Below the pieces are notes generated by a model. The model did no database searches, was not told the origin of the DNA, and worked only from the letters and a program-made list of their open reading frames with translations. From Eudorina sp. 2006-703-Eu-15 (taxonomy: Eukaryota > Chlorophyta > Chlorophyceae > Chlamydomonadales > Volvocaceae): a DNA stretch of 64,000 bases. Position 1 is the stretch's first letter. Each line of letters begins with the position of its first letter. The stretch spans positions 1 through 64,000 of the forward strand of contig BDSI01000177.1 of NCBI GenBank assembly GCA_003117195.1, read 5' to 3'. Positions 21,199-33,010 of the stretch are shown here, one piece after another. A program made the translations under genes and the position numbers.

Positions 21199-24100
21199 TC
21201 AAGCAGCCCGTGGCGTGCGGCGACGTGTCCCTGCCGGCGCGTCCTCCGCCTCCTCCTCCGCCTCCTGGATCTCACCGCCCCCAGCGCCCGCCCCCGCCCC
21301 AGCAGCCTGCTGCGGGGTACAAGGACGTGGTCCAGTCGGGGGTGGTCCGGAGCCCCAGCAGGTGTTGGAAGGAGTCGGAAGGTGGTGTCGGGTCAACGGG
21401 CGGGGGCAGGTCGGGGAGGGAAAGCCAGGTGGTGTCGCAAGGTGGTGTTTGGTCAGCGTGCGGGCCAGCAGGTACCCCCCATGCGTCCATCTTTCTCGCA
21501 CCTGGGCACGGCCCCCTCCCTCCGACGTACAGTTTAGCGGCACCCCAGAGGCCTGTAACGCCTACCGCCTGGACCTTTGGACGCCTGCGACTGACCCCTG
21601 ATCGTGTTTCCCCTGATCACATGTACGGAGAGATCTCCCCGATCGGCCCTCACCTCCTCCGCAGCCTCCGTGGCTGCTGCCGCCGCCGGCTCCCCATCCT
21701 CTGCGCCCGCCGCCGGCTCCTCGCCCTCCGCGCCGCCCGCCGCCTCCGCCTCCGCCCCGCTGCCGGCCGCAGCTGCTGGCGCGGCCTCCGTCGCCGTCCC
21801 GGACTTCTGTGGGCGGGGCGGGGCCACAGATCACATCGCCACATTGCATGACGTCTGACATTGCGTGTGGGGCACAGCAGTGCCCGAGGGGCCGGCACGC
21901 AGCTGGTGGCCACGTGGGTTCAGGGGTGGCCGGCACCCACGTCCCCATGCCCCTCACCCTGCGCCCCTACCTACCAAAACCCCGGATGTCCAACCCTCCC
22001 TACCCTACCCGCTTGACCCCCTCACCCTTGTGCCCCCCAGAAGCTGAACCTCGTACCTCCGCCAAGTCGCAAATTCCCCTTCCCCTCCCCATCCTTGCGC
22101 CTTCCATGCCCCTCACCCTCACGCCGTCACATTCCCTAATCCTTACCCCCCGCAGCCCCCCTGCCCCGCGCCCTCACCTTGCGGCCCCCGAGCCCGCGCC
22201 CCAGCACCAGCAACGCCAGCAGCAGCAGCGGCAGCAGCCCCACCACCAGGATGATGGCCTGGGGCTGCTCCTCGATGAGGTCCAGGAGGGGGACCAGGTA
22301 GGGCGCCAGCGGGGACAGCGGACCGCCCTCCTGCAGGAACCCCAGGAACGGACAGCGGACAGCGGCAGGGGGGGGGGCCGACTCCGGGGGCTGATCGTCC
22401 CATGGCACCGCCGCGGAATGCGCTAAACGGGGGGGAAAGAGACGTGCCCTCCCCCCCAGCACCCCGTCCCCTCCGCCGCCCACGTTTGCTTCTCGGCTCC
22501 GTTCTTTCTCCTCTTCAACACCCCCGCCCAACTCCCGGAACCAGCAGCTCCGCCGCCTGGCAGGCGCCCACCCCCCTCTCCCAGGGTGACGGGCATCTAC
22601 GTGATCTGCCTCCAACGATGTGGCCCACTGATTGAGGTGGGGCCGTTGGCTTCGTAGGATCCCGTCTCCTAGTCGGTCTAGGGATTTCTTCGAAGAAAAG
22701 CACAGGCGACACGCCGCAGCCACACACCCCCATACCGCGAAGAGGTCCAGGAAGCCGTCCGCCAGCTGCTCGAGGGCCTGCAGCTCCCGACTGCCCCTGC
22801 CCCGCTTCTTCTTCTTCTCCTGCTGCTGCGCCTTCTTGCGCTCCTTGTCCTGCGCCTCCAGCTCCTTCTGCTGGGCCTCCAGTGCCCTGACCTGCGCTCG
22901 GGTGCGTGGTCGTGGTCGTGGTCGTGTGCGTTTTTGTGGTCATGTGGCCATGTGTGATGTGTTTTACCCGCCCGACCCAAACCAAGCACCGATACACTTT
23001 CCACATATTAACCTGCGAATGTGTGATGTGCACCCGCCCGCGGTGGGATGTGCGTCCGCGGGTGTACGTGTGCACCTAGGCAGGGAGGCAGAACACGTGT
23101 GCAGTGACATGCAAGCGGCAGAGCAGTGCCCACATACCCTAGTCGCCCGTATGCGCATATGCGCATATGCGTATGCGTACCCACCAACGTCCTGCACCTC
23201 CTCCCTCTTTTTAAAACACCCGGGTAGCGGTAGCCACGCACCTCCGCGTCGTGTCGGGGCTGCCACAGCTTCTTGACGGCCAGGTCCGCCGCCGCCGGGT
23301 CGCGGGTGATCAGGATGTTGTCGAACACGTAGCCGCTGTCGATGGTCCACAGCTCCAGCGCCACGGCCCCCACGGGCGCCACACCCGACTTGAGCGGCTC
23401 CGCCTCCTCGAAGTACTCGGGGTTAGGGATGGTCCTCTGGATCCAGGGGCCCTGCGGCGGCGGGGACACGCGCGTGCCAGTACGGCATACCGTACGGCAT
23501 ACCGTACGGAGTAACGTAGCGCACGGCAGACACGAGTCGGTGGTCATTTCCCGGCAACGGGCGACGAGCAGCTTACGGGAGGGCAAATCAAGGGCAATCA
23601 AGGCACGTCCCCAAGGCACGCCCGGGGCAATCCATCCTTTCCCGGCCTCCCTCCCTATCCTCATGTGAAACCCTGCTCATCCCCCTTTTCACCTTCTGGC
23701 CTTCTGTTTTTGAAGGTTTAGTTTTTCTTAAATGAAAAAAGGTTTAGTGTTGCTTCTCTTAATTGACCTCCTAACCCCCTTCTTCCCCGCCTTCGCTCGC
23801 TCCCTCTCCCGCCTTTGCCTCCCCCCCCAACCCCCCTTCCCTCGCGCGCTCACCTTGTACGCCGGGTTCCTGATGAGCGGCGCCTTCCAGGCTCCCTTCC
23901 AGGCGGGGTTGCGCTTCAACGGCCGCTTCCAGGGCCCGCAGCCCACCTTGCACCGGGGGTTGGGGATCTGGTTGGGCTCCCACACGCCATCCTCCTCCTC
24001 GTCCCAGTCCTCGGGCTGCTTGGCCTCTGGGTTCAGGGGCGCAGGGGTTTAGGTGATTACCGGGGGCGGCAGGGGGAAGGGACAGGGGAGGAGACGCCGC

Positions 24101-27100
24101 AACGGGGAGTGAAGGACGGACAAGCCGAGTGTGCGGCCGAGCTGTCTTGGTCGCGTTGCGGATTGGGTGTTGGTGTTAAGCAGAAGTCGGCCCAGTTCCG
24201 AATGTGGCTCAGGGCAGGCGGGCCACATGCCAAGCGCCCCCGTGCTGGCCTTCCCTCCTCAAACGCCCCGTCGCCGTCCTGCGCGTAAGCGTGAACGTGC
24301 CCCCGCCCCCGCTCCAAACGAGCCCGACGTCCACCCCACCACAGTAAGTCCAAGCCGTGACCCACCCCATGTGGCCCAAACCGGAGGCCCAGTTCCCCGG
24401 GAGCTGTGCACCCCGCGCGCAGACCTGGCCAGCTTCCCCGTGAGTTGGGACCCCAGGCGGCCCAGCGGGTAATTAGTTAGTTGGTTGGCTAATTAGTTAA
24501 AACTCACTGGGGTCGTTAATCATGTATGGCTCGTCCTCCAGCCAGCCTGCGCAGCGGTTGGCGTGAGGGTTTCCCATGCGGCGGCGGGTGAAAAGAGACA
24601 GACCCGTGGGTCATCGTCATCAGGACAGGCGCGGCCGGAATCGGCTGTGCGACAGACAATGTCCCCTGGACGCGCCGCAATGTTCAGAACCGCAAGAGCC
24701 AGAATGCAACACGAGGAGGAGGAGGAGGAGGAGGAGGAGAACGCGGTGCGGCCCACGGACGCACCGCAACGCATGTGGTAAAAAAACAGCCGCATGTGTC
24801 TCCACTTGGCAAGACCCCGTCGGCCATCCTCCCAGTACCTGGCACCCGCCCACCTCGCCAAAGCCCCACCCACCCACCCAGCCAGCCACCCAGCCAGCCA
24901 CCCACCCTTGGGTTTAACCGCCTTGTCGTCCTCCACCATCTCCCGGTCGTCCCAGTCGGAGGGCTTGACGGCGTCCGGGTCCGGGATCCTGGGCGGATCG
25001 GGGGGTGCGTGGGTCGGCCCGTGGGTCGGTCGGTGGGCCGGATGGGTCAATACAGACAGGCGGCGGCGGGCCCCCCGTCTCTAGGTTTCCGCGCATCCAT
25101 CCGGCCGTCACTCACTCGCTGACGTCCACCCAGTCCGCGGGCTTGGTGTCCTCCGGGTCGGGCACCTCCCGGGGCGGCAGCAGCGGCGGCTGCAGCGCGG
25201 CGCCCTCCAGCAGGCTGCCGGACGACTTGACGGCGCCGTCGATCAGCACCTGGTACTTGTGGTCGGGGCTGAGGGAGGTGGCGGAAGGGCGGGGGAAGAG
25301 AGAGGCGCGGAAGAGTGGGAAAGGTTCGGGAGGGTTAGGAGGTGGAAAAGGGCTCGCGACCACCTCATCACCGGGGGCTTCTTGCGGTTTCGCTGTCCTG
25401 CTAAATAACAACTGACCCGTGGGTCGCTCAGGACCGTCCCATTTGGGTCACTCACAATAACTTGAGCGTGTAGACGTGCGTGTTGTCGTTGGTCTCCGGG
25501 GTGGGCGGGGAGGCGAGGTGCTTCTCCACCACCTGCCCGGTGACCGGGTTGCGGTGGCGCAGGATGAGGTGCACCTGCGGGAGGGTGGGGTGGGGTTTGA
25601 GGAGGGGAGGGCAGGCGGCACACGGGGATCCGGATCCGGATCCGGATCCGGGCCCGGACCGCCCGGTCCGCGCTGCTTACTTCGAGCCGCCGGCCTCCCT
25701 CGCGGCGCAACGGGTCCAGACAGCGGTCCAGACAGCGGTCCAGACAGCGGTCCAGACAGCGGGTCCCCAGACAGCGGGTGGTGCCAGCGAGGACCTCCGT
25801 CGCCCCTCCCGGGTTCCGCGACCGTCCTCCGGGCGCTGGGACCCCTTCTTCTCCCCCCCCCGAGGGAGGTCCCATCCGACACCAAAGAAACCCCTCAGCT
25901 CCACTGGGCACCCTCCGCGGAACCCCACACCACACCATACACACACGGGCGGCTCACTTTTCCTTTACACACACACACACACACGGCCGGGTTTCTCACT
26001 AAACACGCAAATGGGTCAGCCGTCAGGGCCGCACGTCGTGTACCTCCCCCGCCCCCCCATGGGTCGCCGGGATCCCCGTACTGACCACAAGCTGCCGTAC
26101 TGTGCCGCTGCCGTGGCCGTCGGCTGGAACATCCCGCCACCCCACTCGTCCCTGCCCTGGGCCTCTGGCAGCACCGCGGCTTCAATCAATCTGTCCACCA
26201 ATTCTCCCATACCCCCTGGGTGTGCCCGGGTTCGTTTCTAGTTCGTTTCTGGTTCGTTTCTGGTTCGTTTCTGGTTCGTTTCTGGTTCATTTCTGGTTCA
26301 TTTCTGGTTCATTTCTGTTTTTTTTTCGATTCTGCAATTTAACCCCCTCCCCACCGCCCGGGGCCCACCTTGCTAGTGGTGCCACAGCGGTCCGGCCCGA
26401 ACATGATGGAGTAGGGGGTGCTGTCCACCAGGCCCCGGGGGGTCAGTGCGGGGTCCGCCGTCAGGAGCTTGAGGTAGGAGCCCCCGCAGGTGACGCCGGC
26501 CTCGTACTTCACTTCGTACTGCACGATGAGCGGCTTGCCGGCGTCAACAATCGGATCAACCGGCTCGTCCAGCAACGCCGTCAACCCATAGTACTTGTTC
26601 TTTTCGGGGATCTGCGGGGATGGGGTCGGGGTTGGGGTTGGGGGTGACGTGGCCAGGAGCGCTGGGTTGGGTGGGCCCTAGGGTAAAAGCTGACACGGTG
26701 GAAGGCTAGTCTTGACCAACCGTCAACGGGCATGTCGTTGCCCTTCTGACCGAGTTCTGTTTTGTAATACCCAGTAGGTGAGTGTGATCATGCGCAAGCT
26801 ATCTGTTCCGCGCGGCTGGTTTGGATCCCCGTCAAGTCATCTGCGCACTGGTTGCTTGGGTTCCGAGCAGTCTCCTGGGGCCACCGTTCGTTTTATACAC
26901 AACTTGCGCGATGGCCAAATAGATGTAATGGTTATTCGGAACAACTCTCTCAAGCTCACGAACCTTCAGCCCCTGGTCGCTCCAGGCTTTCGGCATCGCC
27001 GTCGTGAACCTGCCGTTGTACTTCGCATCGTCCGAATGTTTCCATTTGCCCAGCCATTGATTATTATTGAAATCTTCGAAGAAGATAGATCGCGACCGTA

Positions 27101-27200
27101 TCGCGTCGATCACATCCGATGCCTGTGAAAACGAGCATCTTCCCGCCAACAGCGTTAAGAGCGCTACGCTGACAAGGTCGAGACGGAATCGTTTCATCAC
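21199..27200 (-). CDS. CNX: Calnexin (ER membrane lectin chaperone)
   Basis: A complete gene; 12 exons join in phase to 609 residues: 27200-26964, 26611-26369, 25574-25456, 25268-25116, 24988-24906, 24546-24508, 24026-23854, 23451-23242, 22891-22736, 22330-22178, 21806-21654, 21309-21199. Residues 1-26 are a signal peptide ([11 protein letters not shown]). The lectin domain follows ([29 protein letters not shown]), with the paired cysteines CGGSYLKLL and FGPDRCG. The P-domain has type-1 repeats ([42 protein letters not shown]) and type-2 repeats ([54 protein letters not shown]). A Lys-rich helix precedes the membrane helix (about 496-514) and an acidic cytosolic tail ending in RRRTPRAA. Family role: binds monoglucosylated N-glycans on folding glycoproteins in the ER. 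The membrane segment separates it from calreticulin. Exon 1 is less GC-rich than the rest. Confidence 0.93.
22907..22928. repeat. (CGTGGT)n short tandem repeat
   Basis: Hexanucleotide GTGGTC units, just inside the intron before calnexin exon 22891-22736. Confidence 0.7.
25980..26005 (+). repeat. Dispersed GGGTTTCT..CTAAACAC motif
   Basis: Copy of the short dispersed motif also seen at 8,470 and, reversed, near 58,400. It lies in a calnexin intron and follows an (AC)n tract. Confidence 0.45.
26228..26320. repeat. 11-bp tandem repeat (GTTCGTTTCTG)n
   Basis: About eight units with C/A variation at one position, ending in a T-run, inside the calnexin intron 26368-25575. Confidence 0.9.
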
Positions 27201-28506
27201 ACACTGTGTGCTAGTTCACACCACAATCACGGCCTTGACCTGTTCAGATGAAACCGAGTATGTTAAGGATCGTAAGGGGAGTAACAGTTATCTGTGTTCG
27301 TAGATTGAATGTTAAGTTTTTCTTTCACCATCACTTTCACACAAAATACCTAGTAGTAACTCAATAAGGGTTTACGCTTGGACACCGCAGGAACCTTCCA
27401 TGTACGACGGTATACGGCACGACCGCCGAACACTAGGACACTCGACCAGCCAGATGGATTCCCTGACCTTGCCACGGATAGAATTTGTGACACGGCGTTT
27501 GCTATTGTGCAGCCTGCCTCGAATCACTAGTAGCATACCCAACCAAACTCAATGGGGCGGAGCGGCAGCATCGTGAAACGAAACATGTCTGAAGCCGCGG
27601 AGAAATGGATTCTCGGGAGAAATTCGATGAGCGCCCTTGTCCATGTGTGCCAGTCCCTCCCAGCCCGCCCCAACCCGGCCACGCATAGGCCTCTTCTCCA
27701 GCCCGTCCCAACGCGGCCACGCATAGGCCTCTTCCCTAACCCGGCCACGCATACGCCTCTTCTCCAGATACTTACCCTAAGAGCAGCCCCAGGTGGTGTC
27801 GATGGTCGATGCTGTGTACTGCTCGTTGGCCGCTGGTGTACGGTGTGGCCGGCGGTCCGGCGCCAGGGCACAACACCAACAGCACATCTACTGAAGGGCG
27901 TTTATCAGGGCCAGCACTCCCTTTCCCCTGCGACCCGTTCCTTTGCTTGAGTACGCGCGCTCCGTGAGGGCGGGTGACAGCGCACGTACCTCAGGGTACC
28001 TCTCACGCAAACCCGCACGCGCAAGGTCATCCCGTGCTTCGCACATTCATTATATCCCACATGGAACCTCGCTCGCCCTTAGGCAAACCTGATTGTCCCA
28101 TTCTGCCGCGCAAAGTAAAGCAAGTATGCAACCGACCTAACGGAACGGAACTAAGCTTTCAGACGCAAGCAGGCAACTGATATGCCGCCAGCTGCTAATT
28201 TTACACCATTGGAGTGTTTTAGAGTTTGTAATGCTTTGCGTGGTACGTTTGGTTCTGCATACATCCTGATGCCAATTGCCCCAGTGTGCGGCACCGCTCG
28301 GCAACGGGCCTTACAGACAGTCTTTATGTTGGATGAATCAAGTCTGATGCATCATGTATCTAGTGGGTAGCGGAAGCACAATACATGCAAAGTTCCGCGG
28401 TTCCGTCTCCGTACAGCAGACTTGCCGGACAGTCCCGAATAGAAAAGCATTCCATTCACCGTGTACATCCCTTTCTTTCGTGCACGTGTGTCCGCTGCTG
28501 TCAAAG
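27201..28506. other. Divergent promoter interval between calnexin and eL22
   Basis: Calnexin and the ribosomal gene are head to head, about 1.3 kb apart. The interval is less GC-rich. It holds three imperfect copies of a roughly 40-bp unit with core CGGCCACGCATAGGCCTCTT (27,660-27,775). No TATA or other defined promoter element could be assigned. Confidence 0.55.
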
Positions 28507-28890
28507 ATGGCCGTTGGTGTTAAGAAGCCGGCCGCCAAGGGCGCGGCGAAGAAGAAGGCCCTGGTCTTTACCATCGACTGCGCCAAGCCAGTGGAGGATA
28601 AGATTATGGACATTTCCTCGTTTGAGAAGTTCCTGCTGGATAAGATCAAGGTGGACGGCAAGACCGGCGTGCTGGGTGACTCCATTAAGGTCGTCAAGGA
28701 CAAGACCAAGGTGACGGTCACGGCAGAGACGCACCTCAGCAAGCGGTACCTCAAGTACCTGACGAAGAAGTACCTGAAGAAGCACAACGTGCGCGACTGG
28801 CTGCGCGTTATTGCCTCTAACAAGGACAGGAACGTCTATGAGCTCCGATACTTCAACATTGCGGACAACGAGGCTGAGGAGGACGAGTAA
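28507..28890 (+). CDS. RPL22: 60S ribosomal protein L22 (eL22)
   Basis: A single open frame of 127 residues from the ATG at 28,507 (AAAG|ATGG context). The N-terminus is [12 protein letters not shown] with a basic Lys/Ala stretch. The eL22 core is clear: [75 protein letters not shown]; the tail is acidic (EAEEDE). Length and order match eukaryotic eL22, an rRNA-binding protein of the large subunit. I chose the 28,507 start because it begins at the conserved basic N-terminus; upstream in-frame ATGs add unrelated sequence. Codon use is strongly biased (AAG for Lys, CTG for Leu), as expected for high expression. No intron interrupts the coding sequence, unusual in this window; an intron in the 5' UTR cannot be excluded. 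Confidence 0.95.
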   Translation: MAVGVKKPAAKGAAKKKALVFTIDCAKPVEDKIMDISSFEKFLLDKIKVDGKTGVLGDSIKVVKDKTKVTVTAETHLSKRYLKYLTKKYLKKHNVRDWLRVIASNKDRNVYELRYFNIADNEAEEDE

Positions 28891-29994
28891 GCGGCGTGCT
28901 GCAGAAGCTTGGAGTGGAGCTCTGGCACTGTCGCCGCCGCAGCAGCGTTTTGGAGGCATGCGTCGGCGGCTGGTCGTCGCAGGGCGGCTTGCTGCCCTGC
29001 CGTGCGTATGCTGGAGGTGCTGTTGTTGCTGGGCGTCCACAGATGGTTGGCAGCGGTTGTAACGAGAGAAAAGTCCTTTTGCGCGGCCATCTTTCGCTCC
29101 AATTTGCACAGCACGGGGTTCCTTTGGCTTGGTCAGAAGCAATATCTCCATTTCCAGATTCTAAACCTACTTTCAGAGGCTTTATCAGCGGAAGTAATTC
29201 AGCGGAGGCACCACGGTGCTTGGCGGGGTGGGGGGCTGAAGCGACTGTCGTCAAAGGGCCACAGAGCAAGCACTGGGGTCGGTTCCTTGCAGTTTGACAG
29301 CGGCTGTCTGTGGAGCCCGGCAGCCGGGGCCGCCGCATGTGACTTGTGCTGGCTTGGGCAGGCTTGGGCAGGCGGGGTCAGCCGTGGGTCAGCGCAGGGG
29401 CAGTGTGAGACGGTCTGAGCATCGCCAAGGAAGGGATAATGACCCAGCGGCAGCGTTCATGTGGGTACGGGGACGATTGTGGGAGCATCGCGACCCAGCT
29501 CCAGCAGGCAGCTATCAGCTTGTCAGCCTGAGCGAGCAGCCTGCAGGGGCATGTCTGGGCGCCGTTTCGGGCATGCATGGGCAAAGGTTGGACGTTATCG
29601 AGGCAGAAAACTGAATGCAGCAGGGGCAATCTCGGCCGTCAGGGTCCGTCAGGGTCACACATGGAGGGGTAGGGTTCATCATGAGGCCCTCGTTCCAGGG
29701 TGCTTGAGATGGGTCGCAGCAAAACGTACACCTCAGCAAGTACAATTAGGACATTGTCAGCATACAAGTTGGCTTTTGTTGCAAGAAGCAATCAGTGCAG
29801 GGGTTCTTGGGAGCTAAGACGGTGGGGACGCAGTAAGTGTGGGGACGCAGTAAGTCGCGGGGTGTGGGGACGCAGTAAGTTGAAGCACCGTTGCCAACCA
29901 CCAACGAACTGGAGACGCTATCGTGCATCATGGTTGCTTTGCAGCGTGATACTTTAATACTGCTTAGTTATTCTGATGTGGAATTGCATAAAGG
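28891..29994. other. Intergenic region between eL22 and CcdA
   Basis: Holds the eL22 3' UTR and the CcdA 5' region. A triplicated GGGGACGCAGTAAGT unit lies at 29,826-29,881. No gene recognised. Confidence 0.5.
29058..29062 (+). terminator. Poly(A) signal TGTAA for eL22
   Basis: TGTAA about 170 bases past the stop, a typical 3' UTR length for a volvocine ribosomal-protein gene. Confidence 0.6.
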
Positions 29995-32900
29995 ATGTCT
30001 TCAATGCATTCTCTGTCATGTACAAATGCTTCGTCCGTATGGACGTGCTCGCGTCGTTCGCTTAGGTGCACATGGCTCACACGACGACATACACGACAGA
30101 AAAACTTAGCGCTAAAGCTAAGAGCGGTTGCCACACAGGTAGGTTTTCAGTCGCACCTTGTGCGACTCGACATCGGCAACTTCAGGACGGTGTTTCCCGC
30201 GACGCAGCAAACCCTGTACCAGACAGCGGAGGCATCGGACGCAATCTTGCAAGGACTTTTTTCCGCAGGCCAAAGCGCAAATGAAATTGTGGCTTCCCAG
30301 CTTTCGGGTAAGTCAGAGCTGCATGAAGTGCGTGGCCTGGGACGGAGCGCTAACTGAAAGCCACGCAGGCGTGACGCCTTTGACGTATGTTATCGTCCTC
30401 GCCGCTGGACTCGTGACCAGCTTATCGCCGTGCACGCTGAGCGTCCTGCCGCTCACCATCGGATACATCGGAGGATACAGCAACGACGGCACGGGCAAGC
30501 CATCCCTCCGCGTGCAGGTGAAACATATAACACCGTCGTCTTCCCCTCCCCAGATTTCAGCGGATGGGGGAGGGGCCCGGCAAATCAAACCGTGCAGCGA
30601 GGGCTGGCGAGGAAAGCCACCCATGCGCGTCGTGCACGACGCGCTAGGTTGACTCTTATGGTCGACGGGACGGGTTGAGTACCCGTGCGTCCGGCCTGGT
30701 GGGATGTGATGCGGCAGTCCCCGCCCTACCCGCCGCCCCTGTCATGATCCCCGGGGGTTTCCCGGTCTGCAGGCCGTCGCGTTCGCGTTGGGGCTCGCCA
30801 CCACACTCGCCGCGTTGGGCGTCGTTTCGTCGTTCGTTGGACGAGCGTACGGACAGATCGGCGACGGCCTGCCGCTCGCAGTGGGGGCCGTCGCCGTCAT
30901 CATGGGGCTGAACCTGCTGGAGGTGAGCCTCTCTCTCTCGTGTGTACGGCACCCACCTCGGGGGGCTTGCGGTGCCGCCCCTTTGCGGTACTGCCCCTAC
31001 CCCCCAACTGGTAAGGCCCAAGGACGTAAGGCCCAACAAACCCAACAAGCTGCGGGACAAGGCAAGCACAGCAGCTGGGTGAACCCGGCGAGGGTCGCGA
31101 TCCTAAGGGCGCTCCGAGCGGGTGCAGCCCCCATCCCCGAGTTGCTCTGGGTGTGCCCGGGTTCGTTCGTCGGGTTTATTATTTTTTCAATTTACCCCCC
31201 CAACCCGCAGCTCAGTCGCGCCATAAGGCAATGCCGGGTGGCCGCACCAACCCATCGCAGGTGGTCCAGCTCCAGCTGCCGTCGCTCGACGTGGACGTGC
31301 GGCAGGCGCCGGTGCCGCCCTCGCTGCAGGCGTACCTGGCGGGGGCGACGTTCGCCCTGGCGGCGTCGCCGTGCAGGTGAGCTGCCCCCGCGGGTGGGCA
31401 GGTGAGCTGCCCCCGCACTCCACCTGCGAAATGAATCTCCTTTGCCTAATACGCCTTTCGACAAGTGGGCACCCGCGACCCGAGTGGACAGAGCGGGGCA
31501 GCAGCGGCACCACCACCACCGGGGTAACGGGCCCCGCGGTTGGCATGTGTGTGCGGCCCCTGTAGGGGGACGCGGGGACGGGGGCGTGCCCTCGCTCCGT
31601 TGTTGTTTCGGTCGCCTGCCACGCGTTACCGCAATCGGTGCCCCATGCTCGTGCGCATCCACCGATCCTATGCGGTGATCACCATCCTTGACCGGGCGAG
31701 CTCGTCAGCGTTCAACTTTGTCTGCTTGTCGGGGTGCTTGCCCGCCGCCCCGCCATGACTGGCCCCTGCCCGCGACCCGCCGGGTTGCTGCTGCTCGCTG
31801 ACGGCTGCTGCTCGCTGGTTACTGGTCGCTGACGGCTGACGGCTGCTTGTCGCGGGTCGTTGCTCGCTGGTCGTGGGGACGGGGACGTGGACACGTCCGG
31901 GGTCGTGGGGTCACCCGGCTGCTGCGCAGTACCCCCGTCCTGGCGACGCTGCTGGCGTACGTCTCCTCCACCCGGGACCCGTTGGAGGGCGGCGCGCTGC
32001 TGTTCGCGTACACCTGCGGCTACGTGGCACCGCTGCTGCTGGCGGCGTCCTTCACGGTGGGTTGTGAGTGTGGGGTGGGTTGTGAGTGTGGGGTGGGTTG
32101 TGAGTGTGGGGTGGGTTGTGAGTGTGGGGTGGGTTGTGAGTGTGGGGTGGGTTGTGAGTGTGGGGTGCGGTGTGAGGGTGGGGTGGGTGGCGGGGAGCCC
32201 CACCACTGTCCCGTTAGATAAGGAGCGCGTGGGGGACGGTATCCGGACGGACGGTACCGCACTCAAGTCTGTACTTGTCGTACAGAGCAAGCCGTACGCG
32301 AGGTATATGGAGGCCGTGACAACTGTCCGTGTCGGCGCGTCATCGGGGCATAGCTGTTGCTGCTGATTGAGTACCGGGTGTAACCGTGTATCATCACGGA
32401 GGTGCGGGGATTCCGGACGTCATCCGTCATTCGGCAAAGCAGCAAAGCAGCAAGCCAGCAAAGCAGCAAAGCAGCAACGCAGCAAGCCAGCAAAGCAGCA
32501 AAGCAGCAACGCAGCAAGCCAGCAAAGCAGCAAAGCAGCAACGCAGCAAGCCAGCAAAGCAGCAAAGCAGCAACGCAGCAAGCCAGCAAAGCAGCAAAGC
32601 AGCAACGCAGCAAGCCAGCAAAGCAGCAACGCAGCAAGCCAGCAAAGCAGCAAAGCAGCAACGCGGCAAGCCAGCAAAGCAGCAAAGCAGCAACGCGGCA
32701 AGCCAGCAAAGCAGCAAAGCAGCAAGCAGCAAAGCAGCAAAGCAGCAACGCGGCAAGCCAGCAAAGCAGCAAAGCAGCAAAGCAGCAACGCGGCAAGCCA
32801 GCAAAGCAGCAAGCCAGCAAAGCAGCAAAGCAGCAAAGCAGGTGTTGTGAGACCGGCCGTATCGCGCCCCCGGCGCCCCCCCCTCCGCAGGGCACAGTGA

Positions 32901-33010
32901 AGGAGCTGTTGGCGCTGCGGCAGTACTCAGCCTGGGTGACGCCGGCCAGCGGCGTCCTCCTGGTGGCGGGGGGGACCTACACGCTGTTGTCCCGACTGGC
33001 GCCCGCGTGA
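29995..33010 (+). CDS. CCDA: Chloroplast cytochrome c biogenesis protein CcdA (thylakoid thiol-electron transporter)
   Basis: Six exons join in phase: 29995-30307, 30369-30517, 30773-30922, 31261-31376, 31930-32056, 32891-33010 (324 residues). The N-terminus ([16 protein letters not shown], Arg/Ser-rich) looks like a chloroplast transit peptide. The rest is the six-helix CcdA/DsbD-beta fold. The two redox-active cysteines are present: [11 protein letters not shown] in the first helix (codon at 30,431) and AASPCSTPVL in the fourth (codon across the 31,376/31,930 junction). Other family blocks are [32 protein letters not shown] and [20 protein letters not shown]. Family role: moves reducing equivalents from stroma to thylakoid lumen for haem attachment to cytochromes f and c6. 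Two long introns hold tandem arrays (32,041-32,170 and 32,436-32,846). Exon 1 is AT-richer than the others. Confidence 0.9.
32041..32170. repeat. 18-bp minisatellite (GGGTTGTGAGTGTGGGGT)n starting at a donor site
   Basis: About seven near-perfect units directly following the CcdA exon-5 donor (ACG|GTGGGT). Each unit contains a GTGAGT consensus donor. Confidence 0.92.
32436..32846. repeat. 8-bp minisatellite AGCAAAGC/AGCAACGC/AGCAAGCC
   Basis: About 50 octamer units with a higher-order pattern, in the last CcdA intron. Since 8 is not a multiple of 3 and no unit creates stops, several frames stay open here; none is a gene. Confidence 0.95.

Noticed and set aside
20343..21537. Long plus-strand frames upstream of the calnexin 3' end
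   Set aside because: They overlap the calnexin terminal exon and 3' UTR in antisense, are Pro/His/Arg-rich, and show no family match.
28354..28506. Longer eL22 start at 28,354
   Set aside because: The added residues do not resemble eL22 and precede the conserved basic N-terminus; 28,507 is preferred.
32263..33010. Long Ser/Lys/Ala/Gln and Leu/Cys/Ala-rich frames on both strands
   Set aside because: Produced by the 8-bp minisatellite inside a CcdA intron.
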